A DNA stretch of 64,000 bases. It comes from Bacteroidales bacterium (lineage in GTDB: Bacteria; Bacteroidota; Bacteroidia; Bacteroidales; WCHB1-69). Position 1 is the first letter of the stretch. Each line of letters begins with the position of its first letter. Position numbers and translations under genes: made by a program. Below the pieces are notes generated by a model. It did not search any database and was not told the origin of the DNA. It worked only from the letters and a program-made list of their open reading frames with translations. The stretch covers positions 1-64,000 of the forward strand of contig JAEEKX010000039.1 of the NCBI GenBank assembly GCA_016288655.1. Direction: 5' to 3'. Shown piece after piece: positions 37,001 to 40,828 of the stretch.

Positions 37001-39816
37001 TCGCTGACAACCACACAGCCATCAGGGCCGGTGACAGCGACAGTATAGATGTACGGATATTCACGATAATCTTTAGCTTTGCTGAAGGTGTATCCCGTCT
37101 GGGTGGTGTTGACGTTGTCCTCACGCCATACCAAGTTGTAAGTACCAGCGATGGTATCATTCAAAGTAGCGGTCAAGTTAACCGTATTTTGATCAGGGTT
37201 ACCGCAAAGGAGCTGGTCGCCGCTGATGCTGACGCTCGGGATATGGTTGACGCGGATGGTATCGTTCGGAGTGGAGTGGGCTACACAACCACTGGTGGGT
37301 TGTTCGACGGTGACACTATATATATATAAGGTAGTGTCGTTGCCGGTGGCCACTTCATCGTAGTAACTGGCAGTGGTAGTAGTGCCCATGACGAGACCGT
37401 TTCTATACCAAGTGTAGATGGCAGTACCGGCAGCGTCGTCAAGGGTGGCGGTGGCTGTCAGTTCGACTTGCGAGCCGGAGCAGACAAAGCCAGCGGGATT
37501 CGTGGTGAGATCGACGGTGGGCATCGTGCGGGCCTTCACCTCAAAGGTGGTGTCAGCTTTGCAGGAACTGGTGCCCGGATAGTGTTGGGTCATGTGGACG
37601 GTATAGACACCAGCTTCAGTGGCAACGTAGGTGGCACCCGTGCCAACTTCACTCCCGCCGAACTCCCAAGTATAGGTGACGCCAGGGATAGTCTCGTCGG
37701 AGGTCGTAGCCATCAGGGTGACAGAACCACCTTCGCAGAGAGCCGAGTCGCTCGCGTTGATGCTGACGATCGGCATGGGATCAACTTGGGTGAAGAAGAT
37801 GTCGGAAGCCATAGCCCGACAACCGATGGCGGAAGCCATACCCATCACAGCATAAATCTGATGAGCATCCTGCTGAGCGGCTAAGTCGATGGAAAGAATC
37901 GGGAGGTTTTCACCGGTTTGAATATTCTCATCGACGAACCAAGTCCAACCATTGGAGGCAGTCACGAAGATTTCCGGAGCACCCACAGCGTGATAATTTG
38001 CCGTGGTACCTTCGCAGATGCGAGAGGGACCGGTAATCACGATCTCTGTCTGCGGGAAGACGGTGACGACCGGAGAGGCGGCTGTCTTGCTGCCGCAGTT
38101 GTCGGTCGTAGTCAACACCAACGTATAGGTGTATTCCGTCTCCGCGTTGGAGTTGTTCTCCACGTTGTCCACGAAGGACGCGGTGGTTGCCGGAAGCAAC
38201 TGGCCGTTTCTATACCATGTATATATATAGTTGGTACCGGTCAAGCCCGTGGCCTCGACATGGATGGGAGCACCGTTACAAGCCAATACATTTGTGGCAC
38301 CACCTTCAATCTTCACAACCGGGGTCTCCATTTCAGGAAGAACCTCGATGGTGGCCGTGGCCGTGGCAGAGCATTGTGCATTGCCCGTCACAGTGACCGT
38401 CACACCCAGAGGGGCGGTGAGGTTGCCCGAGACTGCTGTGGCACCCGTACCGGTGACACCCGTTGACCAAGTATAGGTCGGGTAATCGGAAACGTAACCA
38501 TTGACCGTTACGGTAGCCGTACCCGGAGCGTCGTAGCAGGCAGGTGTCGTGGTGAGCGTCGCGGTCGGCATGGGATAGACCGAAACCAACAGCGGCTCAC
38601 TGACGAGGTGACAGTTAAGGGCTGCGTCGTTGAGGTTGAGAACAATCTCGTAAGGTCTATCTGAAGGAGCCAGACCACTAATGGTTGTTGCGGAACCATT
38701 ATTGCCAGCAGCGCCATCCACAGACCATGTCAGAGCACATTCGGGTACAAAAACATACAAACCTTCGTAATTGGAGGTAAGAGAGATGTTAGCAGTACTA
38801 TTCGTACAGAAAACCGCCTGACCGGGCGATCCGATGACAGGAGTGATGGGAGTCTCCACGGAGAAATCGGCATTGGTGGCAGAGCAACCGCCAGCATCTA
38901 CAACGGTGTAAGAGACAGTTCCCGCATCATACGGATTGTCAATCCAGGTTGAGTTGGAGGAGCCGAGGAGGGCACCATTGCGATAGAAGGTGTACGGCGC
39001 GGCACCGCCAGTGGCCGTCAACAAAAGTTGGCCACCAGGACAGATGATGGGGTCTGCAGTGGGGTCACAAGGCGGCAAAGCAAATTCCACGTTGAGAGTG
39101 GGAGGGGTGGCGCCGGTGAAATCAACGGTATAGACGGCGGAGGTGTCGTTGCAGAGGTCGGAGCCCTGATAGACGGCGATGGCCTTATAGTCACCTGCCG
39201 TAGTGGCAACATAGGTGTTGGAGGTACCCGTGTTGGCGACGACGTTGCTGCCGAGCATCCAGACCCAGTGGTCAACCGTGGCCGGGCTGGTCGTGGTGGC
39301 GGTCAGGGTCTGCTGGGTGCAGGCGTGTTCCGGAGTGCCGGTAATCGTCACGGTGCCTCTGTCCACACTTCTCAGCATGAAGACGGCGGAGGTGTCGGCG
39401 GGGCCGACACAGGCGCTGCCCTCCATCCGTTGTACAACTACTTTATAATAGCGGACAGGGGTGACGTCACTCATATTGACATGCAGTTCCTGTATATTCT
39501 GTGCACCGGCGACCCCGCTGAACCCACCACCGTGGGATGTGCTGGACAGCCAGGTGTAAGAATATGTCGTTCCGGTTGTGAAGGGATCAGTGTCCACAAA
39601 CACAGCATGCAACGTGACCATTGCATTTGAGCATGCGAACTCCGGACCCTCAATGCGGACAACAAGGTTCTGAGTGGCATTGACACGATTTACTGCATAT
39701 ACCCCGTCTGCGCGGTCAGTATAATTATTCGCAAGCATTCCTGTGGTGCCCGGAGACGAGTAACCATGATAAGCATACATGAACACCATCAGGAAAAAAA
39801 TCGTAAACTTTTTCAT
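16042..39816 (-). CDS. giant SprB-like repetitive surface adhesin, about 80 Ig-like modules, T9SS-secreted
   Basis: A single open frame of 7,924 codons (over 800 kDa) has a signal peptide (MKKFTIFFLMVFMYAYHGYS) and a C-terminal T9SS type A sorting tail (YPVPAHVGVEI, DIFDAKGALV, GTYFGRI, terminal KFVIVK). Everything between is Ig/PKD-like modules of 75-100 residues. Each starts near ICEGGxVTLTA, has a central YTWYRNG or YQWY strand and ends near SGC, so each holds two cysteines that could form a disulfide. Roughly residues 1-680 have about seven irregular modules, 680-6730 carry about 21 tripartite super-repeats, and the rest has nine single modules before the tail. Size, modular layout and secretion signal resemble SprB of Flavobacterium johnsoniae, a mobile gliding adhesin, although SprB has a different (type B) tail. 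Adhesion to cells, mucus or particles is inferred. The OmpA-domain gene follows in the same direction. Confidence 0.9.
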   Translation of the reverse strand: MKKFTIFFLMVFMYAYHGYSSPGTTGMLANNYTDRADGVYAVNRVNATQNLVVRIEGPEFACSNAMVTLHAVFVDTDPFTTGTTYSYTWLSSTSHGGGFSGVAGAQNIQELHVNMSDVTPVRYYKVVVQRMEGSACVGPADTSAVFMLRSVDRGTVTITGTPEHACTQQTLTATTTSPATVDHWVWMLGSNVVANTGTSNTYVATTAGDYKAIAVYQGSDLCNDTSAVYTVDFTGATPPTLNVEFALPPCDPTADPIICPGGQLLLTATGGAAPYTFYRNGALLGSSNSTWIDNPYDAGTVSYTVVDAGGCSATNADFSVETPITPVIGSPGQAVFCTNSTANISLTSNYEGLYVFVPECALTWSVDGAAGNNGSATTISGLAPSDRPYEIVLNLNDAALNCHLVSEPLLVSVYPMPTATLTTTPACYDAPGTATVTVNGYVSDYPTYTWSTGVTGTGATAVSGNLTAPLGVTVTVTGNAQCSATATATIEVLPEMETPVVKIEGGATNVLACNGAPIHVEATGLTGTNYIYTWYRNGQLLPATTASFVDNVENNSNAETEYTYTLVLTTTDNCGSKTAASPVVTVFPQTEIVITGPSRICEGTTANYHAVGAPEIFVTASNGWTWFVDENIQTGENLPILSIDLAAQQDAHQIYAVMGMASAIGCRAMASDIFFTQVDPMPIVSINASDSALCEGGSVTLMATTSDETIPGVTYTWEFGGSEVGTGATYVATEAGVYTVHMTQHYPGTSSCKADTTFEVKARTMPTVDLTTNPAGFVCSGSQVELTATATLDDAAGTAIYTWYRNGLVMGTTTTASYYDEVATGNDTTLYIYSVTVEQPTSGCVAHSTPNDTIRVNHIPSVSISGDQLLCGNPDQNTVNLTATLNDTIAGTYNLVWREDNVNTTQTGYTFSKAKDYREYPYIYTVAVTGPDGCVVVSDPYPVYVNDTIVVGVNASSNKVCAGKEVVLNAAVQDNFDQVTFRWYTVNGTTETEIPNEYTSTLVQYPTANTIYRVRVLQNSTFCTAQGDTAIEVVTAPTMTLAVTPAGTDSICEGGQFTLELQPSDVAPAGTYNWYKNNNLVATNTNNYFTDSPVAIDGDRTMYTYAVQFVQDSTGCEAFQYDTVYVFPNLNVVISGDQTVCDGEFNVNLTATVNGMAIPSTNVTATWYRDGIDASTLGTITNGTDNSVYVANHDAVRTGETSSTYIYSVEISRGNGCTTLSADYPVTVYSAPLIQMTANDTTICAGGDVTFTANVTNNNIAGLSYEWKVNNVVVDGAASNTMTYLFQDASEYVVVVNALQNLSGCTATDTIKVTPKEQLTVNIDANNDTVCAGQQIMVAATPTSFIAAEPITYTWYKNGAVMENETDSVIYDTPEAQSIYGTTYVYGVAISQPSSACGSVIVYDTVSVKAHPTVAISGDAMICHNDSIGLVAHVNDYDETMGELHFQWRLANADITGATNDTLSETNRPASNEPYIYTVVVTNENAGCAVESDPYYVYVNDTLNVVVTSDYDSICENAEITLTAHLGDYNSENLIYRWFAEDVEIPGATERVITVVPQNVGVNHYRVDLLQTTSECAASGKDSVKVLAAPDLTLDVNMTMVCSGGEVTLVASATQEGTFAWYKNGVLIEGATQQLLMDSPIAIDGDSTAYVYSVVFSSNIPGCMATKDTIVYAYPNPTIVISGDPIICDGNNIDLTANINGYDTTTTNVHYQWMLANTNLTDASATTNHLTYLAANSTDPYQFTVMAYDNSGCRSISDIYYVYVNDSIQVVVTADDTTICENGTVTLTANLGDYNDDALIYQWYTGSVAPANAIAGATSATLTTNVSATETYYVEVIQTTSDCHASGSQTIHTEQAPAIANITLSDTAVCDAYQIQITATIDPAQPGIAGEPYIYTWYRNGQLIEGVTDSTFMDAAPLTNADSSVYVYSATVRQASSSCVSEMKTSAQSLTVFSLPTVQLSGDASLCYGDTVILWAHIQNHNAVPFDMAHITWAWLLDNNDVSSNPMLGNMINPGTIYYKENRINDVQTEPYNYSIRINAGHGCTVTSDPYPVTIFNLPDVYVTVDDATICEGGEITATANIGFNNTHDTAFYDANDLTYVWSVDGTVVDGAVSSTLTTTLTTAGTIPVKVQVLANSTRCLKENAVNVEVSTIPVISSIELSSNDICEGTQVTVTGHASDGVTGEAYIYTWYRNGEVIEGVTDSTFVDAPVLSDVDANSFVYTAVVRQASAGCTSLVAASDTLTVSQNPTVMISGDAILCKDSTVILDAHINDTLIATGALTYQWRMFNDNLIDGGDTTGATTDHLEIAHMATQDEPYIFTVEVANDNGCRSLSEPYYVYVNDTILVEVTADFDSVCTNGAVTLTANLGNYNTDNLVYRWYTVEGSVETEIVGATSRELTVHPEATTDYLVRVMQTTSECEAEGTKQIKVIDLPELTLTLVPQDTICVGGEVTLTATELPATYTWMKNGVVIEGANTNVLSDSPIAVDNDITTYNYAVLCFTEIPGCQSTTIDTMITVFPNHSVTISGDPILCNTNNVQLLATLHDTVQNATYEYQWMVDGVDVAGANNADFDQAMTERDYPYIFSVRVTNNISGCVAVSDGYYVYVDANPEVVVSASDTDVCENGVVTLTAHLGNYNTPNLTYVWKVDGTEIAGANEATYVATIDASHTYTAEVTQANSGCVGTGDITITKHDIPVVVLNIGTGSVTDSTICEGGQVTLIAHATADAELGDITFAWYENGVLLQGVTDSTYTVSPLVVDVDQTAHIYSVVAIAAAPACASEPATATVRVSANPEVLLYGHSIVCEAPVGVNNVQVNARIVTDIPFDPMMEHHWYVDGVEVIPAMGDEVPMLDGYFLSDHVDLQMDPHTYQLEVISSNGCRVTSDPFMVQVLAKPVVNVLVDDVDSTICDGGQITATAYLANPNATNITYQWLVDGDSIIGATTPILTTTLTGVATHEITVSVNQLVSDPDRYACRNTDVVEVEVVAAPEITEVEASADTICEGYQVNIHAVASNGVAEDGYTYTWYRNGAEMTGLVDSVIYDTPVATDGDTAMYIYTVVAHQISSGCNSLPMSDTVYVFPNPTVWISGDQIICDHGDIELHANLNDTALNLTFNYEWRLSNTTIGNNSRDLTIHDTTFRDEPYIFTVTVSNDRGCAVTSEPYYVYVNDSVRVEVTHEPDSVCPGAEVTFTANLIDYNADNLIYRWSEIRGTSVGDTTEIHGATSREVVVRPTTEIYRYQVEILQTTSMCKAIGFDSVKVLSPATLAWEEVSDTALCFGGEVSLTVTPPTNLEGYYTWYRNGQQITGANLNHLNDSPIAVDGDSTAYEYAVVFNPVVDGCRSEMIDTIVYVYPSPVIEITGDAIVCTRTDSNIYLIAHVSDTSVASRDFTYTWFESNREITATENLASEDTLLIHGVEFRDEPYIFTVVMSNNRGCTVTSAPYNVYVNDTVLVEVTSSVDSVCAGGEVTLEANLGDYNADNMIYRWYAKEEGAADSTEIWGGTSRIITVNPIKTTYYSVLVRQTTSECFAIGYDTIKVIAPTAIAINLGVDEGRDTLCNGGEVTLVATGEHGEALVGGSFIWTRNGVVIPGAEGPSITESPLAIDNDSTAYIYQVMYALDVPGCRADTADTTVIVYMNPTVQISGDPIICNVEGTENNLVLVANVNDTVHHDLTYEWRLANRTIEGATEDTLRAHLDASDNPYLFTVQVSNHRGCTTLSEEFPVYVNDTASIQVVVTSDYDTVCVGGEVTLTAHLADYNSGSLTFQWYKRDTTATGADTLIAIDYGTEPILHYTMTDSLWNYFELHITQTNSGCEAWGIDSVYVWPRVPYVISHVHALNIANNSHFICDGGEVDVQVELSDLNGNRIDSTLFTYNWYRNGFEHPFLSGPWFRESPLTVDGDTTHYQYSAVIVLDIPGCEYSQMNFSDTVTVVRNPIVYISGNPYVCQYMPINLFAWVNGDVAPLTTTYNWYLDGQLHNTYQSYRFYHWDSLAVSTGFAYNFMVEAVDANGCSGFSDPFQVVVVEAPVVHITATEDSVCVGGEVTFTANLDNYNLEYLQYQWYQDVILETNRIPGATNPTYTDTLNETHTYYVEVFSSLVANDALCTATDGYTVTVVPDPVVDSVTISVDDICEGGQVTVTAHTSEGIPSDAYTYTWFRNGILMEGITDSTFTESPMTVDGDITTYVYSAIASQVSSGCTSAQTFATDTLTVYPNPTVVIAGDPIICEDSVIMLSANVTNDYFGAELTYTWLLYNDTIRAPRTGVGADTIIDPRPAQDHPYIYTAVVNNPHGCLTESAPFYVYVNDTIIVEVTSSEDTICEGGSITLTANIGDYNADALTYRWYKNDTTAANEIWGATQSQLTIVPDSTMNYFVRVFQTTSDCETFGSYRIIVNPVPYIDTIELSINEICDGGQVTITAHPMGGVSTDIAPYVFTWYRNNEVIEGVTDSTFTESPLTVDGNITDYVYSATVHQAASGCESERKYADSILRVNPNPQVVISSDPLICEDDHIILHANVTDEYPTANLNFTWKLDNDTVADGLGMDTFDTLVEPRDHSYDFTVVVSNEHGCVTESAVYSVTVNPRPVVELTAFEDTICETGSTILRANVDNGFLTNLMYRWINVESGDTIYGGMQHELTVYPDSTTRYAVEVYQVGSECMSYDTITIKVNERPVIDSVILSDYEICDGGQVTVTAYTHGGVDTANVPYIYTWYRNGELVEGETGATFVVSPLTVDNNITDYVFSAVVRQDISGCVSDSTAAAYLRVNPNPYVVISSDPLICQYDSVHLYANVTDEYPTANLNFTWKLDNDTIADGLGMTQFDTLLEPRDHSYNFTVVVANDLGCVSMSDVYRLTVNPMPAVEITAYEEDICEGGSTVLTANIDNYNLTNLMYRWHKDSLNNPIDGDMQRIVTMTPDTTTMYFVEIYQVGSECVNVDSIEIRVHEIPVVDSVTLDFYEMCYGGQPTITAHTHGGVDTADYPYYYTWYRNGELIEGVTGETFTDNLNEIAVDNDDSYYVYTAVAHQIPSGCTSEPTSADRLNVYMNPRVEITGDPYVCQTDPVFVMANVDTSSITVGNLHFTWYESGQIRDNMAYGYGDSRYFSEYFYPRPNAYHMQVEVTRGNGCRTMSEPFDVYVHEAPVVSVTATETEICVGGTVTMTANLEDYHMVSDDDHIGDLTFQWYENSVTQANAIYGATLPTYTAANIDTTTTYYVKVFRTLSECFDIDQITINVHEDPTVTLAISDSDTVICAGGEFTLTASAVYDSILGVPTFTWSRNGVVLDNTFDSVFVDHPVTVDNDSVNYTYGVYVTLTASGCASTVSDSSTINVTVLPNATVQIEGDPVICGAGNELDTIHLVANVNDTSAFVDGFTYEWRLYNRTINAAQDSIIGRADSNVLDILVAPSLEPYVFTVHVWNENGCSTVSEEFPVYVNDTTSVVITASETEICVGGEVTLFANLGDYHVNNLTYQWIVNGDTIPGATSAEYTTTLDSTSTFAVNLVQTTSSCLSYNEITIYVHPDPVVTLAINDNDTVICDGGQVTLTATAVYDSILGPATFTWYRNHVEIADAHDSIYVESPLTVDGDVTTYEYSVMVTLPQSGCQSVITDSSTVTVTVNPNPTIEIEGDHNICGSGAGLDTIHLVANVNDTVTNSHEFTYEWRLFNTTIDQATTNVLDTFLMPNDEPYIFTAIVANENGCTTVSEPFEVYVHEAVEVVALTTEADICVGGTVTVSAHLNNYNIEGLTYQWLANGDTIDGATEATYTTTLDSTTTFEVLVDQPTTSCISNATVTVNVHADPTVTVAISDADTNICEGGQFTLTATAVYDTVLGEPTYTWYRNGVEVADATGAVLTESPVTVDGDITNYRYEVLVTLTASGCQSVITDSSTIDVHVYPNSTVEIEGDPIICGAGANTVSTVLTANLNDTVTDVDGYTFEWRLFNRTIDATDTNVNGAADSVVLDYNLTVSDNPYIFTVIVHNPNGCTNESAPFYVYVNDTADINVTVSEYDICEYGEVTFYANIGDYNMPNLTYQWYEGDTTNAIAGATQSTYITTLDTVGAHTYVVRVYQPTSNCVAYGENTVNVHADPTVTVAISDEDTTICEGGEFTITATATYDSILGTPVYTWFRNGVEITNATEATLTESPVTVDGDVTTYTYEVLVTLTANGCQSVITDSSTMIVTVLPNPTVEIAGDHSICGNGVGADHVILTANVNDTVADVDGFTYEWRLFNLTVGTENTIDTVLPSNDEPYIFTVIVRNENGCTTTSAPFEVLVNEPVVVTALSTEYDICEGGNVTVSAHLDNANIAGLTYQWVANGDTIPGATSPEYTTSLDSTTVFEVIVEQPTTSCISNAFVTVNVHPDPVVTVEISDEDTVICEGGEFTLTATAVYDEILGDVTYTWTKNGVVIAGANTNTLHESQVTVDNDVTNYTYTVVATLTASGCQSVVTDSSTINVTVLRNATVVIAGDPVICGSGVAATTVHLTANVNDTSDMVDGYNYEWRLFNETLAGENTNVLDMTLAPSVDPYTFTAVITNENGCGVVSAPFNVMVNAAPEVVITVTENDICEGGQTTLTATLGDYNTEFLTYQWQLNGVNIAGATQATYTTPDNLLDGDYEYTVIVRQTTSDCVSSDVYTITVHADPVITDITVSNEVICDGGQVVVTATGNYDAELGDPIYTWYRNGVLLPGITSNTFTDYPTIVDDQTTFTYSAVVTLAASGCTSAEAFAPVVTVNEHATITVTTTGSQTVCEGGNVMLTANVDPADNYTYQWYIDNQPVGQDTNVFIAQGLAARETPYMIHVIVEGAAGCITSTMGEAVPVTVVADPIVTLVDVTNAGASTVCVGGTATLTASYEGGVAQINGLGTPTYTWFNNGEQVGTGNTYVIPDTLAAGSYAYTVVMSFADNAYGCDVNTAVQGNTGIYNFTVVDDPTPFIAIHVDNDSIVCVGGTTELYVHHVDGGLENAQYNYQWYRNGIILPGATQPTLVTDANLTAGNYEYQVIVTMDGVACDGASNTITIPVVATPVATIDGAANVCFGGQVTMTATVDTTYGDNVTYQWIRNGQPIDGATQSTYTTDATLNVGNYEYQVVVINTLSGCQTTSGIVAAHVVADPTVVVLGAESVCQGGTITLVADIAETVPGTTYNYAWYRDNAQVGSNASTYVTDASLAAGTYNYFVEVTPAGMSGCNATSAMVQAVVLAGPTATISGFNEVCEGGSVVLSANVYPTSTYNYTWYLNGVELTTQNAATLTTDATLAVGTYTYAVEASNNMYNSCVATAQFTYTVAAEPVIDSIVSSLPNNQMCEGGAVTLTASMSNGTNAANVNTVYHWAVNGHEIVGANGATFTETINVPGTYTYTVYATQGHNDYNTGCESETQSIVIEVLEQPFVGISYSGMLQVCEGGYVELSAIIEGGIGTPNIIWRRNNARITEFDNMVTIHTDTTDAVGGPYTYSVSVNYPQGSGCVATSDNVDVYVLYQPRWEQTVVTPADVCLGDRVDLFATVAGGVEDANHQTGTFIQWVYAPVSDLSDVSNVTGGLGGLSYDITTSAGIYTYYPTYVAPANTNCMPSNTPNATTVTVHEHPTATMYLGEGSDVLCWNDADDNATLTIVFHGTAPFYFTLTDVTHGISTNYVTNSNVYSIELTPNSTTTYQLTALSDLYCSVGDITDATVTIVVSQFEIVNDSVAICPDEVGALAVFQFNNLTVNDDRDTIWYEIVDYNNIGFDYTGGMIDLDNNTVSIWMPTTEPGTYQFGIVIDGCMYDVTVTILWGATNGINIMDQKWDDVVVCNNNPATNGGHTFVSFQWYRNGEPIPGATHQYYQEIGGLNGIYSLWVLDDQGNEYWTCEMIVATNPQLRVYPVPAHVGVEITVELPLSAEELDGAVLDIFDAKGALVQHVTNLQQITRVAGFEAQGTYFGRITTGTNTIETVKFVIVK
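16045..16311 (-). other. T9SS type A C-terminal sorting domain of the giant protein
   Basis: The last roughly 89 codons encode VYPVPAHVGVEITVEL, a central strand DIFDAKGALV, a turn QGTYFGRI and the lysine-ending FVIVK, the usual order of motifs in type A CTDs. It is preceded by a WYRNGEPIPGATHQYY module. This part directs the protein to the T9SS translocon and is expected to be cleaved on the cell surface. Confidence 0.85.
17280..19630 (-). repeat. nine single Ig-like modules near the C-terminus of the giant gene
   Basis: Nine modules, marked by cysteine motifs such as TVCEGGNVML, TVCVGGTATL, VCFGGQVTM, VCQGGTITL and VCLGDRVDL, follow one another at about 80-95 residues without the three-part order of the main array. 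They lack the VYVND signature of the B module and form a separate repeat family, rich in SLAAGTYNYxV-like strand ends. Confidence 0.8.
19630..37780 (-). repeat. tripartite super-repeat array, about 21 units of about 840 bp
   Basis: Three module types recur in fixed order. A: ICEGGxVTLTA...YTWYRNG...SPLTVDGD...VYPNPTV. B: ISGDPIIC...YEWRL...EPYIFTVxVSNxxGC...YVYVND. C: ICxGGxVTLTANLGDYN...YQWY...GATS...TTSxC. Using the end of module B (SEPFYVYVND-like) as a marker, I count 21 occurrences by eye from about 36.98 kb to about 20.2 kb, with spacing of roughly 790-900 bp. Unit boundaries are approximate. Confidence 0.85.
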
Positions 39817-40222
39817 TGCTTTGAATTTAATTATTACTATTTATTTCTATTTTCTTTCAAATTTTCCAATTTTCAAATATTCTGACTACAAATCAGTTAT
39901 ACTCGTTTTTTCAATAAATGTTTCGTTTGAATTCAAAATTCAAATCCTTTTTTTCGGTTTAATATATCAACTTGCAAAAATACAAAAAAATATCTACTTG
40001 TATTCACTTCTATCTTTTTTTTTTGAAACCTTTGCTATTTCTGCAATTTGAGTACTTTTCAACACTTTTTCAACACTGTGTTATTCTTTTGAATTTCAGT
40101 AATTTAATAAAACGAAAAAAAATTATATTCACAGTCAATGTTTGATAAATTTTTCTTTTATCAACATTTTTTGCTGAGATATGAACAGTGGGCGTTTTCG
40201 GTCCAAAAGAGGTGAAAAAAGC
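39817..40222. other. A/T-rich intergenic region upstream of the giant gene
   Basis: This non-coding stretch of about 400 bp holds the leader and promoter of the giant gene at its left end. It also has an exact tandem pair of an 11-bp unit, TTTTCAACACT, at 40056-40066 and 40067-40077, of unknown meaning; a similar TTTTCAACACTTT lies in the decarboxylase leader. I see no RNA gene or conserved ORF here; the short ORFs listed in the track lack any family resemblance. Confidence 0.6.
39975..39982 (-). promoter_or_regulatory. -7 promoter box for the giant adhesin gene
   Basis: The minus strand reads TATTTTTG followed by CAAG, a full -7 match. It would give a leader of about 150 nt before the ATG at 39816, long for this genome and leaving room for post-transcriptional control. 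Confidence 0.55.
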
Positions 40223-40264
40223 AAAAAAAAAACCGTCCACCTCCTCTTTGGAGCAAGCGGACGG
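40223..40264 (-). terminator. intrinsic terminator after the small membrane protein gene
   Basis: On the minus strand CCGTCC pairs with GGACGG, with an inner CTCC/GGAG helix, and is followed by a run of ten T. It lies 21 bp after the stop of the 40285 gene and ends the glutamine synthetase transcript. Confidence 0.85.
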
Positions 40265-40284
40265 GCTAAACATTAACTATCTGT

Positions 40285-40800
40285 CTAATAGAGCAATGCC
40301 ACTTCCCGTTGCAGCAGTTGCAAGGCCTCTGCTGTAGGAGATTGGGCGGAAATAGCTTCAAAGATATTGATATACAAATCGTTAGCCATCGCACCATCGG
40401 ACAATTTCCCCGCCGACAGGTTGATCACATTCACCACCTTCTCCTTGGCGTTGCGGATAGTGTCCCACACCTCCGGCGACAGATAGACCTGCTGCGAGAG
40501 GTTGTGCTCGTACTCGCTCCGAATGGTCGTCAGGAGGATCGTCTGCATCTGATATGCAGTCAGTTCTGGATTATTAACCCTGAAAATCAATTGGTTAGGT
40601 TCAATTCTTTCCAAAAACATGGCCATACGCTCGTAGGCCTGCAACCGCATGGGCAGGATGGCCTTCTTAGCGTCGAACTTGAGTTCGAGCAGCCGTTTCT
40701 TCTGGTCGTTTTCCACGAAGTGACGGACGATGAGGTAGGCCGCAACCGCCACGATGAGCGGCGGCACAACGGCGAGGATAATGATGGTGGCGTTACACAT
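40285..40800 (-). CDS. small membrane-anchored protein conserved in Bacteroidota (DUF7935-like)
   Basis: I start at MCNATIIILAVVPPLIVAVAAYLIV (171 residues); the first 48 residues of the track ORF lie in the glutamine synthetase gene in another frame. One N-terminal transmembrane helix (about 4-25) is followed by a cytoplasmic helical domain with KRLLELKFDAKKAILPMRLQAYERM, LERIEPNQLIFRV and an ending of LLQREVALLY. This arrangement matches a small family widespread in the phylum with no known function (I think DUF7935; not certain). It ends the unit and follows glnA by 28 bp, and a terminator comes right after. Confidence 0.8.
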   Translation of the reverse strand: MCNATIIILAVVPPLIVAVAAYLIVRHFVENDQKKRLLELKFDAKKAILPMRLQAYERMAMFLERIEPNQLIFRVNNPELTAYQMQTILLTTIRSEYEHNLSQQVYLSPEVWDTIRNAKEKVVNVINLSAGKLSDGAMANDLYINIFEAISAQSPTAEALQLLQREVALLY

Positions 40801-40828
40801 AGTCGCTAACAGTTTGTATGATAATGGA

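Noticed and set aside
16042-39816. giant gene as a nonribosomal peptide or polyketide synthase
   Set aside because: No condensation, adenylation or ketosynthase motifs; all modules are Ig-like with a signal peptide and a T9SS tail.
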